From NCBI GenBank assembly GCA_022266195.1, contig WHVY01000001.1, positions 10,850,001 to 10,914,000 on the forward strand: a stretch of DNA of 64,000 nucleotides, in the 5' to 3' direction. How positions within the stretch are numbered: position 1 is the first letter of the stretch; every line of letters starts with the position of its first letter. This DNA is from Tetranychus cinnabarinus (lineage: Eukaryota; Arthropoda; Arachnida; Trombidiformes; Tetranychidae). The notes beneath the pieces were generated by a model that did not search any database, was not told the DNA's origin, and was given only the letters and a program-made list of their open reading frames with translations. Below are positions 19,794 to 34,300 of this stretch, in pieces. The translations under genes were made by a program, and so were the position numbers.

Positions 19794-20306
19794 GTTTCGA
19801 TATAATAACACGATTGTGATTTTTTAATTTTATTATTAGTTAATAATTAATTTGTGAATTGTTTTATTATTTAATCATATTGGTCTTCGAAAACGCTACA
19901 CGTAGATGTATCACACGAAATATAACATCCAAAAATAACAAAAATAAAAGAAAAAGAGTTTTTTTTAGTGCTATTAAATACAAGTGTTGTTATGAACCAA
20001 GAATTACATGACAGTGTTATTACTTATAATATTCTCTACACTATTAAAATTAATCAAATTAATCAATGAAAAAATTGAACATTTTAATAAATGTCTAACA
20101 GAATAATTAAAATCCCGTCATTTCAGACCCAAAACCAGCTCCGTCAAGCTTAGTATGGCACAAAGAGTGGTTATTAAAGCTGCTCATGTGACCCAGTCAC
20201 TCAGGTGCGCAAGCACGCCAACCACACACATGTCTTTAAGACATTGTCTTACCTTAGCATTTCAACTTATCTTTTTGTTTTACTCTGATAATTAAATTAA
20301 TCCAAC

Positions 20307-22779
20307 ATGGCTGTAGAAGCAAATCAGAATTGTGACCTTCTTGATGTCAGTGAAATCATCGATGTTTTAAAGACCAGTACTATGTCTTCTGAAAGTGCGT
20401 GCTCCATTGATCCAAACAAGCTCAAATGTATAGCTACAGAATGTCTTCAAGCTTTCATCAAATACAATTGGTTTTGCTCACATTGCCAATATCCTCTTTT
20501 ATCTCCAGAATTGATTGAGCTTCTTAATGAAAGTTTTCCCGATCCGTTCAATTACTTATCTCCTAATGATAAATACATTCCAGCCTTTTCGAGACTAAAA
20601 TACACTGTTCTACTCTGTTATGCTACATCTCTTCTTCACCATTTTAAGGCTGAAGAATCTTTGGAAGACTGTTTATGGACAATACGTATTTTGATTATCA
20701 AGCAAATAATAATCCACGAGTCATGCAATGTTACTTACGCATCGTTGGAGAAAAACATCGCAATCCTGGAGAAACATTTGGAAAACTTGGAAGAAAAGAA
20801 AACTGTGATATTAGGTTATTCATTGGCTGCTCAAGTCTACCTCTGGTATGGTTACGTTCAAATAGCCTTTCAATTTCTTCAAAAAGCAATTGATCTCAGC
20901 AATTTAAAGATTGATTTGGAAGGGAAAATGGGAAAAAGAACGAAGTATCAAAGCGAATCAAAATCATTGTTGAGTGTCTCGATCACTCGTAAAAGTGATA
21001 CAGAAGAGGCTGCTGGAGCTTGTAATTTAAATGAAACTAGTTTGGTTAGTTCCATTGCTAGTTGTAGTTCGACCAATGGAAGCTCAAATTCTGTTATAAG
21101 CAATTTCCTTCCTAAAAATGTAAAACTCATGGATGATACTCTTCTCACAAAGGTCACTTTTGATGAAGAAGTTGGCCAATCAAGTGCCATTGTTTTACGA
21201 GAAGAAGAAGAAACCATAGTTTGTGGATTAATTTCTTATCTCATGCAGTCCACTGGCTCAGACAATAATCTTGTACAAGAAGAGGTATTTGCTTACCTCG
21301 ATTACCTCATTGAACATAGTACAGTATGGTCTGTAAACTTCAAATGTTTATATCTCCGAAGTCTTTTGGAAAGATCAAGATCTCGAAAGCTTGAAAGGGG
21401 CATGATGCAATTAGAAGAATTGGTTAACTCCACTAAGAACGAATCGTGTGCAGGATGTTCATGGAAGCTGCATTTATTCTATCCAATTTTAACAGAACCA
21501 ATCTGGAAGATTGAAAAAGTCTTGGCTGATACTTTATTTTCAATGGGCTGCGTCAAAACTGCTCTGGACTTTTACAAAGACCTTAATCTATGGGAAGAAA
21601 TGGTCAATTGTTATTGCAGGTAAGTTTAAATTTCTAATTCGTCGTTGAATATTTCTTGTATCAATATTAATCAATTTTTTAATTTATAAATTTAGGCTGG
21701 ACCAGCGAGGTAAAGCAGAGCTAGTTGTCAGGCAGCAATTAGAAATCCAAGTAACTCCTTACTTGTTGAACATTCTTGGTGATGTTACCAATGATAAGGA
21801 TTGTTACATTAAAGCTTGGGAACTTTCATCTCATAAAAGCGCACGATCTCAAAAATCTTTAGGCGACTGGCACTTCTTTCGTAAAGAATATGCTGAAGCA
21901 ATTCCATATTATGTCACGTCGCTGGATATCAATTCGATAGCTTATCCTGCTTGGTCTCGTCTGGCATATGCGGCATTAGCTACAGAGGACTTTCCCCTTA
22001 GTGCAAAAGCTTATCGGAGGGTTCTTGAATTTGAGACAGACAATTTCGAAGCGTGGAACAACTTGTCCAAAGCATATATCAAAATGGGTGATAAACACAG
22101 AGCTTTCCGAACTTTACAAGAATCGCTCAAGTGTAGTTATGAAGAATGGCGAATTTGGGAAAATTATATGCTTGTTTCTATTGACGTTGGAGCATTTGAT
22201 GAAGTTATTCGAGCCTGGCATCGTCTTATTGATATCAAAGGAAAACATGAAGATGATCAAATAATCGAGATTTTAATTAATTCCATTATTGCTGATATCG
22301 ATTACAAAGAGGGAGAGAAAACATCGAAACTTCTCAAAAAGGTTTTGCAATTATTGGGTAGAATTGTTGCCACCTCACCTGGAACTGCCAAAACTTGGAA
22401 AGCATATGCTAAGCTTCTGATTTCAAATAATGAACCAGTTGATAAAATTGTCAATTGTTTAAGCAAATCTCATCAGTGCTGTATGAGACAAATTAATTGG
22501 GAAAAGGATTCTTCAAAAACTTTAGAGATTTTGGAAAATGCTAAAGACTTAAGTGATTATTATTTAGATATTTTTGAAAAATGTGATGATCTTGATAAAC
22601 GGAAACTATTTTTATCATCATTTCGCCTATCCTTGCGCAGCTTATTAAGTATAGCCGAAAAAAATGCGCACTATTGGAACACGAGCGAAAACTCTTCTGC
22701 TATTGAAAAACTGTTTAATAGTCTTAAACAGCAACATGAAACCATTTGTGCAAAATTAGACTTGAAATTGGAAATTTAA
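20307..22779 (+). CDS. TTC27: Tetratricopeptide repeat protein 27
   Basis: Two exons (20307-21619 and 21696-22779) join with an AG|G arginine codon, giving 798 residues against about 840 in human TTC27. The N-terminal half is helical with a low-complexity Ser-rich insert (near residues 225-265). The C-terminal half carries TPR units, for example SARSQKSLGDWHFFRKEYAE, AYPAWSRLAYAALATEDFPL and NFEAWNNLSKAYIKMGDKHR. It also has the family block EEWRIWENYMLVSIDVGAFD. TTC27 (yeast Emw1-like) is an intracellular TPR scaffold; its biochemical role is not evident from sequence. The start is the first ATG after the 5' region and is followed by an open frame. The intron is only 76 bp. Confidence 0.9.
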
Positions 22780-22949
22780 TTTCAAAACGCGATAAAGGAT
22801 CAATTTTTTTGGACAATAGACAATCATTCTAGAATCATAATTTATATAAATTTTAATTTATATCAAATTTTCAATATTTTCAATACGAATATGAATGATT
22901 GCTAATAAATTATTAATATTGATACAAAATCAAATGAAAATGACTGCAA

Positions 22950-24667
22950 TTAATCAAAATAATCTTCAATGTCAACAGTCGGGTTCAAAAGATCATCTTG
23001 TATGTCAGTCAAATCTAATTGATTAATGATAAGATTTTCGAACGTTTCTTCAAGATCTGTTTCCCCGATAAGTAGAGCTCCTTGCATGTGGCCATCCTTC
23101 ATTATAACTTTGACATATTCGTCACCATCTTTAATTCTTAGAAGAATCTGATACTGATTGTCCAACTTTTGTCCTAAATAAAGTCCCAAAAGGACGACTT
23201 TGAAGCCAAAGAAAGATGTCATGTGCGTGAAAAGCTCGAAAGGAAAATAAAGGGAAGGGTCAGTCTTTTGTATATGCGATGTTATACAATAAGCTGAATA
23301 TATTCCCATCTGTCGAGCTTGAGTCCAAAGTCGCATTTGAAACCAGTGAGGAGCTAATTGCCAATCAGCTGAACAGACATCGCCTGCTGCATATACATCA
23401 CTCTCTGTTGTTAACATTTGATCATTGACCTGCGATAAAATTAAATGAAACATAAATCTCACAAATCACACCAAAACAAGTATTAATACTCACAGATAAA
23501 CCAAGATCTGAACCCACTTTGAAATTGTTACCTTCCAGAAATGGTTCAACATTAGGAATGACACCAGTTGCACTAATTATCAAATCACTGCCGTAAATTT
23601 TTCCATTATTCAGTTCTACATAGATAGGCCATTTCAAGTCTAAGCCGAAGAGAATTGAGATCAGTAACACAAATTAATAGATTGAAAAGCGCAATAGAGT
23701 CTTGTTATTTGTTATTTACCTTCACTTTGAGACACTTCATCCTCAAAGACAATAAATTGATATTTAGATAGCGGCAAATCTTTTTTAAAGTATATCTGGT
23801 TAACTTCGCAATTGTATTCAATTTCAATTGATCTCATTTCTTTACTAGCACCTTTCATTTCAATATTATCACTCCAATCTGGACCAAGAGCACTTCCGTA
23901 TAAATTTTGTAAATATTTCCCACTAGTATCGTTACTGGTACCGGGCTCAGCTCCTTGTGAATATTTGATTCTCTTGATTATTGTTTCCTTTGATCTTTTC
24001 TCCTTCTTTAAATATTGAGTAAAAAATTGAGCCGCTCCAGGGTCTAGAAATGTAGAGCCGAAGGATGAATCCTTGATTGCCCATATTATTTGACAGAATT
24101 CAATTGAATAAACCAGTTCAGTAGCTATTCCTCCATTACCTACAACTGTGAAAATAAATTAAAATAGAGATATTAAAATACTATTGAGTCTAAAACAATA
24201 GCATTTGTCACTGTGATGAAACTTGAAATACCTACAACCCTCGAGGCACCAAGTAATCGTTTCTCGAAGTCTTTAACAGTTGATGTATCACGAATACCAA
24301 TTAAATGATCAGGAAAATTAGTGTCAATCAATTTAGGACGAGCCCCTGTGCATATACAAAGCTTGGAATACTTCAGCTGGTCATTATTTTTCGCTAAATG
24401 AATAGTCTTCTTTGCTACATCTAAACTGATCACTGTATCACTGATTACTTCTATGTTACTGTATTGTTGGCTTAATTGGTCTGATGGTTTTTCCGTTACA
24501 TCAAAAGATTCCAAATAATTGCCTTTTTCTTGAACATTTGTTATGACTTTTAAAGTTGGTGAACAAGAAATGAGCTTTATTGGTAGCGCAGGATCCAGTT
24601 GGGCCAAAGTTGAAGCACAAGAAACTCCACTGATTCCACCTCCAACAATAATCACCGGATCAGTCAT
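22950..24667 (-). CDS. PYROXD1: Pyridine nucleotide-disulfide oxidoreductase domain protein 1
   Basis: Four exons (24667-24232, 24145-23720, 23639-23494, 23429-22950) join in consistent phases and give 495 residues, against 500 in human PYROXD1. The N-terminal FAD-binding Rossmann motif is VGGGISGVSCA. The second dinucleotide motif lies across the exon 1/2 junction (VVGNGGIATELVY). The conserved ISATGVIPN and the FAD-contacting YAAGDVCSADWQLAPHWFQM, followed by RLWTQARQMG, match the family closely. PYROXD1 is a class I-type flavoprotein oxidoreductase lacking the redox CxxC of thioredoxin reductases. In animals it protects the tRNA ligase complex RTCB from oxidative inactivation. The 3' end faces TTC27, only about 170 bp away. 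Confidence 0.93.
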
Positions 24668-24905
24668 TGCATCACATAACAGATGATCACAAACGATGAG
24701 AAATACTTTAAATTCAAATTAATATAGATAAGCCTAGAAGTATAAATAATTTGTTTGAAATATAATGTCTATTTCCACTGCAAATTTAGTAGAAACAGCA
24801 AACAAGTCCAATGTTTCTTGATGAACCGAAAACAGTGAAAAGGAATGAAAAACAATATCAATTGAAATATATTTTTAAATAATGTCTATTTTGATTTAAT
24901 CACTA

Positions 24906-27900
24906 TTAAGTTGACTTGTACAATAAAATGGTGAGATCTTTATACGATAAACGAATGTAACATTGTTTGGAATGGGTTACACAGCTTCCCCAATTGCGAC
25001 CAACAATACAGTGCCAAGTTGGTTCAAAAGCTGCATCAAAATCTTGTTTAATACTTTCAGCAATTAACTTTTCTGTAGCATAAATGGCAACTGCTTGAGA
25101 TGCTATTTGAAGAGCTTTCCGTTGCATATGCATAGGCATATCAGCCGCCTGAATTTTCATTTCCTTTTCAATAACTTCAACATCAGTCACTGCAGTTGAA
25201 TTTGTCGTTGAATAGTGATGTCGATCTCCTCTATCTTTGGACCTTTCTTTATGCCTATCTTTACGTCGTCCATCTTCAGAGGGCCTGAAATGCGAAACAA
25301 ATGTAATGATAAACAATTGAAATACAAAAATGAATAAATGTGAATAATACTTACATGTAAGGAGCTGATTTTTTAAAAAATTCATCTAAATGGCTTGAAT
25401 ATCTATCACTCGCATTGTCTGTGCAATAAACTACACCTGAAATGGTAGCAGAAAAAAATAAATTGTTAATTTATTATCTTTTCATGATTTGAATATTCAA
25501 TTTTTGTAAACCTTAAACTTGCTACTAAAACTGTTCCGATTTAATTCAAAGATTAACCAGATAAAAGGTTAACATGATATTGAAACATTTACTGGAGCAA
25601 GAAAACAATCAAGTTAACTTATCTATACAATTAGTTAAGTTTATTAAGTACTAAACCAATGAGTTGAAAGGATCAACAAGAAACTCGTTATACTTCATTA
25701 AACAGGAACAAATTGTAATGCATTGATTAACAGGCTGCATAATGGAGATAATTTGTTCAACGGAATGGAGAAGCTCTTGAAATTTAAATTAACTGATAGC
25801 ATCTAATTATTAACATGTAAGTGATTTTAAATTTCGTTCGTAAAAATTAGATAAAAGATCACAATCAGTATTTTCTCATGTTCAAAAGTTACTATATTTT
25901 TGTGTGAAAATCTAACGTGAAACAAAACGGAATAAAGAAAAAGATAAGAAATTTAAAATCAGTGAATTTTAACTGTAACTTTCTAAAGAAAATGTATAAT
26001 TTATCTTTTTACATCCAGTTACACATTGCATAAAGGTGTGATGAGCTTGAATACAACACAATGTTCATCCCCAATCAACAAAATCTCACAATGAGAGGAT
26101 GAAAATCAAATTTTCACAATAAATTAATACGCTTCATTATTTCAGTTATTGAACTCGCACAATAACCAATGGCAATTATTAGCATCACTGATCAAAACAA
26201 AAGGGTCACTGAGTTTGATTTCTGACATCATTAGTTTCTTAATCGTTTCAAACTGATTTCAAGTTAATTGCTGATTTTCCTGAGGTCGATCATGACTTGT
26301 TTGAGAAGAAAAATTGATTACATATTGTTTTCCTTAGATTGGAAGCTTAATGACAATGTCAATCATTTACATGTACGATGAAAATGCGGAAAAATTGATA
26401 GAAAATTCACAGATTATTACAATAGGCACTCTGATTAAAGACAAGACAATAGTTGCACTTATTAATGAAAAGTCGATTACTTTCAAAATTGGTTCACATC
26501 AATGAAATTAAGATAAATATTAATGAATAACTTGATTTAGTGGATTAAACGATCTTAAGTTACCTTATGACTGTTATGCAAAAAGCGGGCAAAAAGAGCT
26601 CTATCTAGTGTTGAATTTTTCAATCTCATTATATTTTTTTATTTTGACACCTGAGTTTTAAGTTTGATTTACCTTTGATTTTGTGAATTTTGACTAGTTT
26701 TTGATGTTGATTAACTTTTGTTTAACCAGTGATAATATTATAAACCTCCATTAAAACTAAAATCAACCCATTATAAAGCTATAAGCGTTTACATTATTAC
26801 ATTTGAATAGCTGTAAATGTTATGACCCTTTGTTTCAAATTTATACTCACTTCGTTCCTTGGTTGCTACCAGATGATTGGATTTGAAATCACCTTTTCGT
26901 ACTTTATTATAAAATGATACAGCACAGACCACACTGTAAACTCTTAATCCAGTTAGAAAGCCGATTATCACGGAAACAAATATATCAGTATTACCTGGAC
27001 TAGACTTTAATTTATGGTTGGTTGTTTGTGTGTTTACAAAAGGCCAATATTCCACCGATTCAAGGATGATCAAGATGGTTACGGTGATGGTATTGATGAT
27101 ATAATCATAATTATGGATAAAAAAATGGAAAATGATAAACAAAATCGTATGTTAATCAAGTGCAAAAAAGAAGACTCTTTTACATATTCTTCCATTCTCG
27201 TCACGTCTTCATTATTCTGGCAACATTTGATTACATTTTGATGAGATTCAATTCTTATTAACACAGATGAGGACAAGCTCAATCATTGTCTTGAAAATGT
27301 AATTTGTTTATTTTAAAATCAAATCACTTTCTTGCCCTCAAACTGGATGGAGCCCATCAAAATTAATGTACCTGACGTAATTTTACTATTTACAGTGATA
27401 AAGAGTCATTTTTTCCTGCTAGCTTACTCATTATCTGTTGCAGTTAATTCAATTTCAACACTGTTGAATGATTGAAGCACATGAAGCCTTAATTTGAAAT
27501 TGGTCCGAGGAAAAAAGAATCAAGCTGTTAAAACAATGAAGTTATCAAACTGCAATCAAAATGGTTTTACTTACTTGAAGTACGGCAATCCTAAGTGCAG
27601 CATAAGCCGTTAGTTGATCGTGCTCAGTCAAACCAGGTATTCTCATGTCTTTCGGAAAATGATGATCTCGAATGAAAAGCTATCAAAGAAGGGAAAACAA
27701 AATCAATATCATCAATTGATTGTAAATTGGATATTTAATAGCCCATAATTTATATCTCATTTCATTATTGGCAATATTACCAACAACCAGTAACCGGCAA
27801 ACAGCGCAACACGCACACAAGCCAATCATTAACAACTATCTAATAGTTTCATTTCCACAGTCAATTATTAATTAAACAAATTCAACCGTCTAACTGCAAT

Positions 27901-30900
27901 TAACTGGTTCTATTTGAAATACAGGCCAAACCATAACCATGCGTACCATTATCATCCGAACCATAACAAAACCAGAACTGGCAGCAATATCAACTGCAGC
28001 AAAAACTGCCAATAACAAGACTGTTGTTAAGGAAACATCTTTCTGTAAAAAGACAATTAGATTAATCGAAATTGAATCAAAAGTAATTATCAATTTTGTT
28101 TGCCAAGAATCTCAAATGAACAGTTAGAAGATGTTATCTGTTAAATTGTTGAGAGTTGAAAGTTTCAAAAAAATCCAATTTCCAATTCCACCTGATTTAT
28201 TGAATGCTAATTTGCTCTCATCTTTTGGTCACATTTAATTTCAATTGCATTTAAACTCTTCAATTTTTCATCTTTGTTAACCCTGTTAGGGTCAAGAGTC
28301 TTTTTTTCAATTTCATCCCAACTAATTAATTATTGTAATATTGTTGTGCCAAAAGAAGATTGAAAATTAACAAAACAGTTGAAGGTAAAAGGTTGCAATG
28401 AAATTGTCTCAAGATGAGTTGAGTTTTTTTTATACTTCAGGAATCAGGAACTAGGCAAGAGCCATGCAAACAAATCAGATCAACATTTATAATTTCAACA
28501 TCAACTTAATCATCATCATTATAACCAACCTTTCTCTCTCTCTCTCCTTTCAGTTGCCTTAAAGTTACCTTTCAAATATTTCCAGCCTAAGGGACCTAAA
28601 AGTATGGCGAAAAAGGACTTCGTTTATATAGGAAGATATTCATTATCATGGCAATTCCATTTCAGTTTGACCAATATTTGGATGAGAAAGGAAAATTGTT
28701 CAATCTCGTTAATATAAGTCACCAGATTCAGCATCAATTGATTCAAGATTGGAAGATTAAAAGAAACATAAAATCACTTAAAAAGATACATTTTCCAGTT
28801 TAACCTTTAGAGACAGAGTTTATCGACTTTCAGCTCAAAATCTGGTTCTTTTTTTGTAAAAATTCACAGTTTAACATGAAAAAAGGTTTCAAGATTTTCT
28901 CATGATGGATTCAAAATTTAATGGTTTAGCAAATTCCGTCTTAAAACAATCCCACAAACTGAAAGCTAAAACCTTTCACCAGCTGAAAGACTAGACATTA
29001 TTATGGTTACTATTAGATTTTAATACAAAATCAGTGGTTATGGTGATCAAGTTCAAGTTTCTTATGTAAATACATTAAAAACAATCGTGTTTAAAGATGA
29101 TACAGAAAAGGCAAATCTGTGATAAACCGGATTATCGGGTCAATACAAGCCTCAAGCAGATTCCTGTTTTATTAACCAACGAGAAATGAAAAGGTTAATT
29201 CTTGATGATGAAGATGACACAAAAAGAGATATTCATTGAGCAATCAGCAGGACTTATTTGATGAACAAGGAGAAACACCATCTCATTATCATCATCATCA
29301 TCATCATCATCATCATTATACGACTTATCTTTGAAATCTTAGCCAATACTTTAAGGAAGGTAAATGTTTCGATTTATGCTTGAAGCCATTTGAGAAACTG
29401 AAATAACATTTTCAAGTTTTTCTTGGCCAATAACATTATTGATTACAAGTTGCCCTTTGGTTTAACAGTTAATCGTAACACTAAGTTAACTGTTAATTGT
29501 GGATTCATTGGTTAAAGATAATTGTTGTAAAAATGGTTAAAACAATCAAGGAAATAATTTGCTCAATTGTGTCCAATAACTGGTTAAACCTATCAACTTT
29601 GGGTCTTGTTGCTCTTTTTTCTGTCAAGTAGCAAGCTTAGCCCAAATTGATTCAAACAATTAACTTTTAATGGTTAAACCTGATTTGATTGATAATCGTC
29701 ATTAAGTTTGACTTTTAATTTCTAATTGTTGACTTCATTTTGTCCCATAATCATGATATTGAAATGGTTTCAATGGCATGTTAAGTCTAGACAAAAATTG
29801 GGTTTTGAAAGGTTTTATTGGACATCTTTTTGCACTATTTTAGGTTTTATTCAAGTCTAATTGCGTGATCAATATTTTGATTGATTTGCTTTCTATCAAA
29901 ATAGACATTTGATTAGTTTTTTATTTCTGATAAACTTGAAATAATGATGAAAGTTTATCCATTGACTAAGTTAGCCAGAAAAGGGTGAAATTATCCTTAA
30001 AAATGAAGAAGAAAATTTGATCTTCAATTGATGATGGCGATGATTATAATCATTATATGGAAATATAATCATTATGTTGTAATTTGTAATACATTAAATG
30101 GATAAGTATTATATTTATATTTAAGTGTTGATATCATTAAATGCATTATAAATGGCAGAATAAAAATTCAATTCAATATTTGATTGAAAATTAAATCCAA
30201 ATTTCAAGTTCAAAACAGGCAATCAAGATTCTGAAAGAGTTTACTCTGCAAATTATTGACAATTAGAGTCTATTTCAAATTAAAGAGAGCAACAAGACGT
30301 CAATTAACATTAAAAAGACCAAAAGATTGTGCTTATTGGAAAGGTTTTGATTGCTGAGGTCAAATCTCATGACTTGGAAATTTGAGCAACTGCGACTTCT
30401 TTGACTGTTCATTTGGACGTAAAAACAGAAGTAAATCTTACCACATTGCGAGTCTCTCGAACAGCATATGCCATCCAAGCCCAACTGAAAATGTAAATCA
30501 AGACAAAAATAACACTCAGAATGAGGGTTGTTCGGGAAGACCACAATTCGACTGGTAAAAGAGAAAAGAAAATGGAAAATCCGGTGAAAATGAGAACGGC
30601 AAAGATTGTGAAAGGTTGAGAAAATGTTCATTTACCAATGAGAATGTCAAAATCGGAGCGTAAATTTTCAATGTGAAATGATCGACTTTTATCCTGCAAG
30701 GTTGTCGGTTCTTCAATTTTATTTGGTAGCCAAACGGTTGACATATAAGATAGAAAGGTAACTTCCTTATTAACATCGTATAATTTGGCAGTTAACAGGA
30801 TGAGTGCTAAAAATGATAATCCCTGAAAAGAGAAATGAGAAAATGAGAAATTAGTTGATATTGAACAGTGTTTTAAGGTAACAGTTGAGGAACCCAAATG

Positions 30901-31362
30901 AAAGCGCAACAATCTCAAATTAACAGTGCAAAAATGAAAACAATTGAGCTGGCTAAAGGTTAATTAATGAATAATACATAACTATTATTAACTAATCATC
31001 GCCCTAAAGAGTCACGAACAACTGATTGTCTCATTTTACACTTTAAACAGACTGTTGAACACATTTTGTTTAAACAACCCTATTGTAACATGATTGTTGA
31101 TGTTGTAAACAAGTAAACACACGTCTCTTGTTAATCAATCATGATGAAACTTCAATTAGCCAATAATTAACTGGGTGTTTGGATGAGATTATTTTGCTGC
31201 CCATTTCAAGTTTACTCAATTTTCTTGGTTACTTACTTCTGGATAATAGGCGCTGAGGTATAAATTTTTAAGTAAAATGTAACAGAAGCTTTTATGGTTA
31301 ACATCCATTGCATTGTGATGAATTGATGGAGGCGATGAATTTGATCTCATTGAACGAGACAT
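24906..31362 (-). CDS. Predicted fusion: four-pass membrane protein with C-terminal dynein LC8-like domain (412 aa)
   Basis: Eight exons (31362-31237, 30822-30636, 30551-30442, 28042-27947, 27679-27575, 27004-26851, 25436-25355, 25284-24906) have GT-AG ends and phases that agree at every junction. The first six encode an unrecognised membrane protein with four hydrophobic segments: GLSFLALILLTAKLY; TTLILSVIFVLIYIF; LTTVLLLAVFAAVDIA; and IFVSVIIGFLTGLRVYSVV. A loop of about 60 residues separates the first two. Exons 7-8 add a soluble tail with an Arg/Lys/Asp-rich stretch (RRKDRHKERSKDRGDR), then an LC8 fold with its signature FEPTWHCIVGRNWGSCVTH and end ILLYKST. LC8 (DYNLL) normally stands alone at about 89 aa and dimerises to bind partner peptides. 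A separate LC8-like gene with its own promoter is the main alternative. Confidence 0.55.
29288..29316. repeat. ATC trinucleotide microsatellite
   Basis: About ten uninterrupted ATC units in an intron of the membrane/LC8 gene. Confidence 0.9.
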
Positions 31363-34300
31363 GATTGTCTTGATTGGTTAATTCAATAAAAGTGATAAGT
31401 TTAGAAGTGTAAAAAAATAGAGTTTCAATCAATGGACACGAAACATCACATGGAACATGATAAATGAGGTTAAAAACACTGGACGCACATAGAAGATGGT
31501 TAACGACAAAATAAAGCTAATGGTTGGTTTAACTATAAATTTCAATATTCCTATTTTGGACACAATTCACAATTGTTCACAACTGGTAACTAATCATGAG
31601 AAGAAACAATGTTTAGATTCTGTAATGTAGTGTTTCGATAGCTGAGCAAGTTTCAAGATTAAAGCCAAAGCCATCGTTTTTCTTTGGCTTTGTTGCTGTG
31701 TGTTTTATGGGGTTTGTTGTATGGACAAATTGGTTTGTTGTTTGGCTCCTGGATTAGCTGACCGATCAATCAACCTTTTGAAAGCACTTTTAACAGGTGA
31801 AGTAGCACATTATACACTGGAATCAATAGAAATGAAGAAAAAAAAAGAAAGATTAGAAGTTAATTCAATCAAAAGACTAGAGATATAACAAAAAAAGGAT
31901 GAATTGGTTGATGTTTGTGTTGATGTTATAGGAAACTAATGTAAACAGTTTTTCATTATTATTGCCATTAATAAGCTCATGTTACCAATTTAAGCTACCT
32001 GAAAGACGAAACACTTTCTGAATCAAAGAAAATGGCAAGAGTCAATGAGTGAGCAAACAGGTAGGTGAGAGATGACTGGGAGGTAAAGAGAGTAACTGTG
32101 GACGTGACTTATTTTAAAATTCAATAGTGTTTGTTTCTTTGTTCAGTCTCAATTTTTTTTCCTTCTTCATCAATTCAATTTCAATAGATGAATGAATACA
32201 TTCCCTATCAACACTTTTCACCCTCAGCTTGATTACAAAAGAAGGAAAAAAAACACACTGAGAAAAGCCTTTTTTCATTCTTCTTCTTCTTCTTCTTTGT
32301 AAATGTCTTGGTGATCCTCATCACCATGATACTTCTCAAGATGAGGATGATGATGATAAACTTAACGGACAAGTTGAAAAAGGTTTGGTTTGAAGGAAAA
32401 ATGATGAAATCAAATACACATAAGAAGAGAAGAGGAAAAAAAGTTCCGAGTCTTGTTCTAGATAAGGTTAACGTTGAGTAGTAGCCTAATTAGTTTACCT
32501 GGGGCCATTAAAATCAACTCTTGCCGATACATTGACCTGAACTATTGATGATGATGCTGGCGAGTCTTCATCATAATGATGATAATCATCATCTAATGTG
32601 AATTTATTCTTTCATTGGGCAATCCTTTTTCTTCTTCTTTTTTTTCCATTTTTTCAGAAATAATTCTTTAATCGATATGGTTAGATAATTTTCCAAATTA
32701 TTATCCAGTTTTTCAAACACCAAACAGCATTAACTTTCAATTATCCTGAGGTTGATGTGACACTTTTGGCAATAACAACAGGTTTACACTTTTCGACGCT
32801 TTCGGAAACACTCTATCTCTTGGAATAATTAATAACCTTTTCTCTTATTTCAATTTTTCTCTTTCTCTTTGTTTTTGAACGTTTCTCTCATGGAAAATAT
32901 TCAAATGAAAAGAAAGAAAAGAACAAGAAAAAAGTATAAATTATTCAAAGAGGTGAAGTAACTCCAAAAATGTCGAAAAATGTAAACTTGCTATAACTAA
33001 GCTGGAAATACCAATCGAAATGGAAATGTCATCAACTGGCTTAAATTATCACAAATGAAATGGTGATTGACCAGTGCTTTGCTTTAGTCCATTAAGCTTT
33101 TGATTTTGGATGTTGAATCTTTAAATGGGACAATTGCTAATCTTGATCGCTTCCAAGCCCATTTACCCATCCTTAGTGACTTTGGTGACTTTTTACTGCT
33201 GCGTTGTCATGATCTAGAGCATTTATCATTAGAGGCCAACTTGAATTTTAATATCATCTGATTGAATTGCTTTGACAATAAAAGAACGGTTTAATCCTGA
33301 ACTGTTGTTGTTCCCTTGCTTGCTTTAAACCATTTCAAGTTAATCAAGATCTGTAAACAAGATGAAAACACCATTAATACAATTAGGTAAACTCCAGTAG
33401 TAATAAAATAAACACTAAAGTAGCCGTTATTGGCAATCTTTCAAGTTGAGTAATTATTATTCCACCGAAAAATGTGTGTTGCAAATTGCAACGATAATGA
33501 TAATGATGAACAATCAATATGTTTTTAAGCCAAATAAATGATAATGTTGATGAAAAAATAATATTAGGATGGGCTCAATGAAATCCATCAACATATCATC
33601 AAGATTCATGTTAACTTGTTTTTCTTGGATATTTTTATGATGATTGTTCATTACGCCATAATCCCAAAAACCTTTAGGGTTAATAGAAACATAAATCATT
33701 TACTCTTATTTCAATTGTAATAACAGATAACTTTTTATCTCTTTGCCATCCTCATCAACATTACCAGAATTATCTCCATCGATCTAGTAGTGAAATGGAT
33801 CATCATGATTTTTGCCATCTCGTGAATTTTATAAGTCCAATGATTGCAGGTCTGTGTGTGTGTGATTATCAACTAGAGAGATGCTGAAGGAAGAAAAAAG
33901 AAGAACGAGAAAAATGGTTATTAGAAGAGGAATGATGATGGAGGACAGGGCTGATGAACATGATGATGATCATAATAAAGCAAATGTGCCATGGGCTAAA
34001 ACAAGTATTGAAACCGTGTCGCTCATCACGTAATCAGGCTTACCTCAAAGATTGCGAAATCAAATGGTTTGCCCTTTTATGTGAATCAAAGTAATCATGG
34101 GTCATTGCAAAGTCATCAACTTTTGTTGATTCTTGTCTTGTAGGTCTCCTTATTTCATCGCTAATCAGTTGAATTTCAGTTTGTCAACTGAAAAATGATT
34201 ACATCGTGGTCAACATCTTTAAGGCCCATTTATTAAACTTGCTGCTTCAATAACCACCATTCCAATTATTCAATTCACAAATGAGATTAAAATTTAGAAT

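Noticed and set aside
29281..29320. CRISPR-like array
   Set aside because: It is a simple ATC microsatellite without spacers, in a eukaryotic intron.
31700..31888. 62-codon ORF upstream of the membrane/LC8 gene
   Set aside because: It is Cys- and Lys-rich, without homology or exon structure, on the strand opposite the gene.
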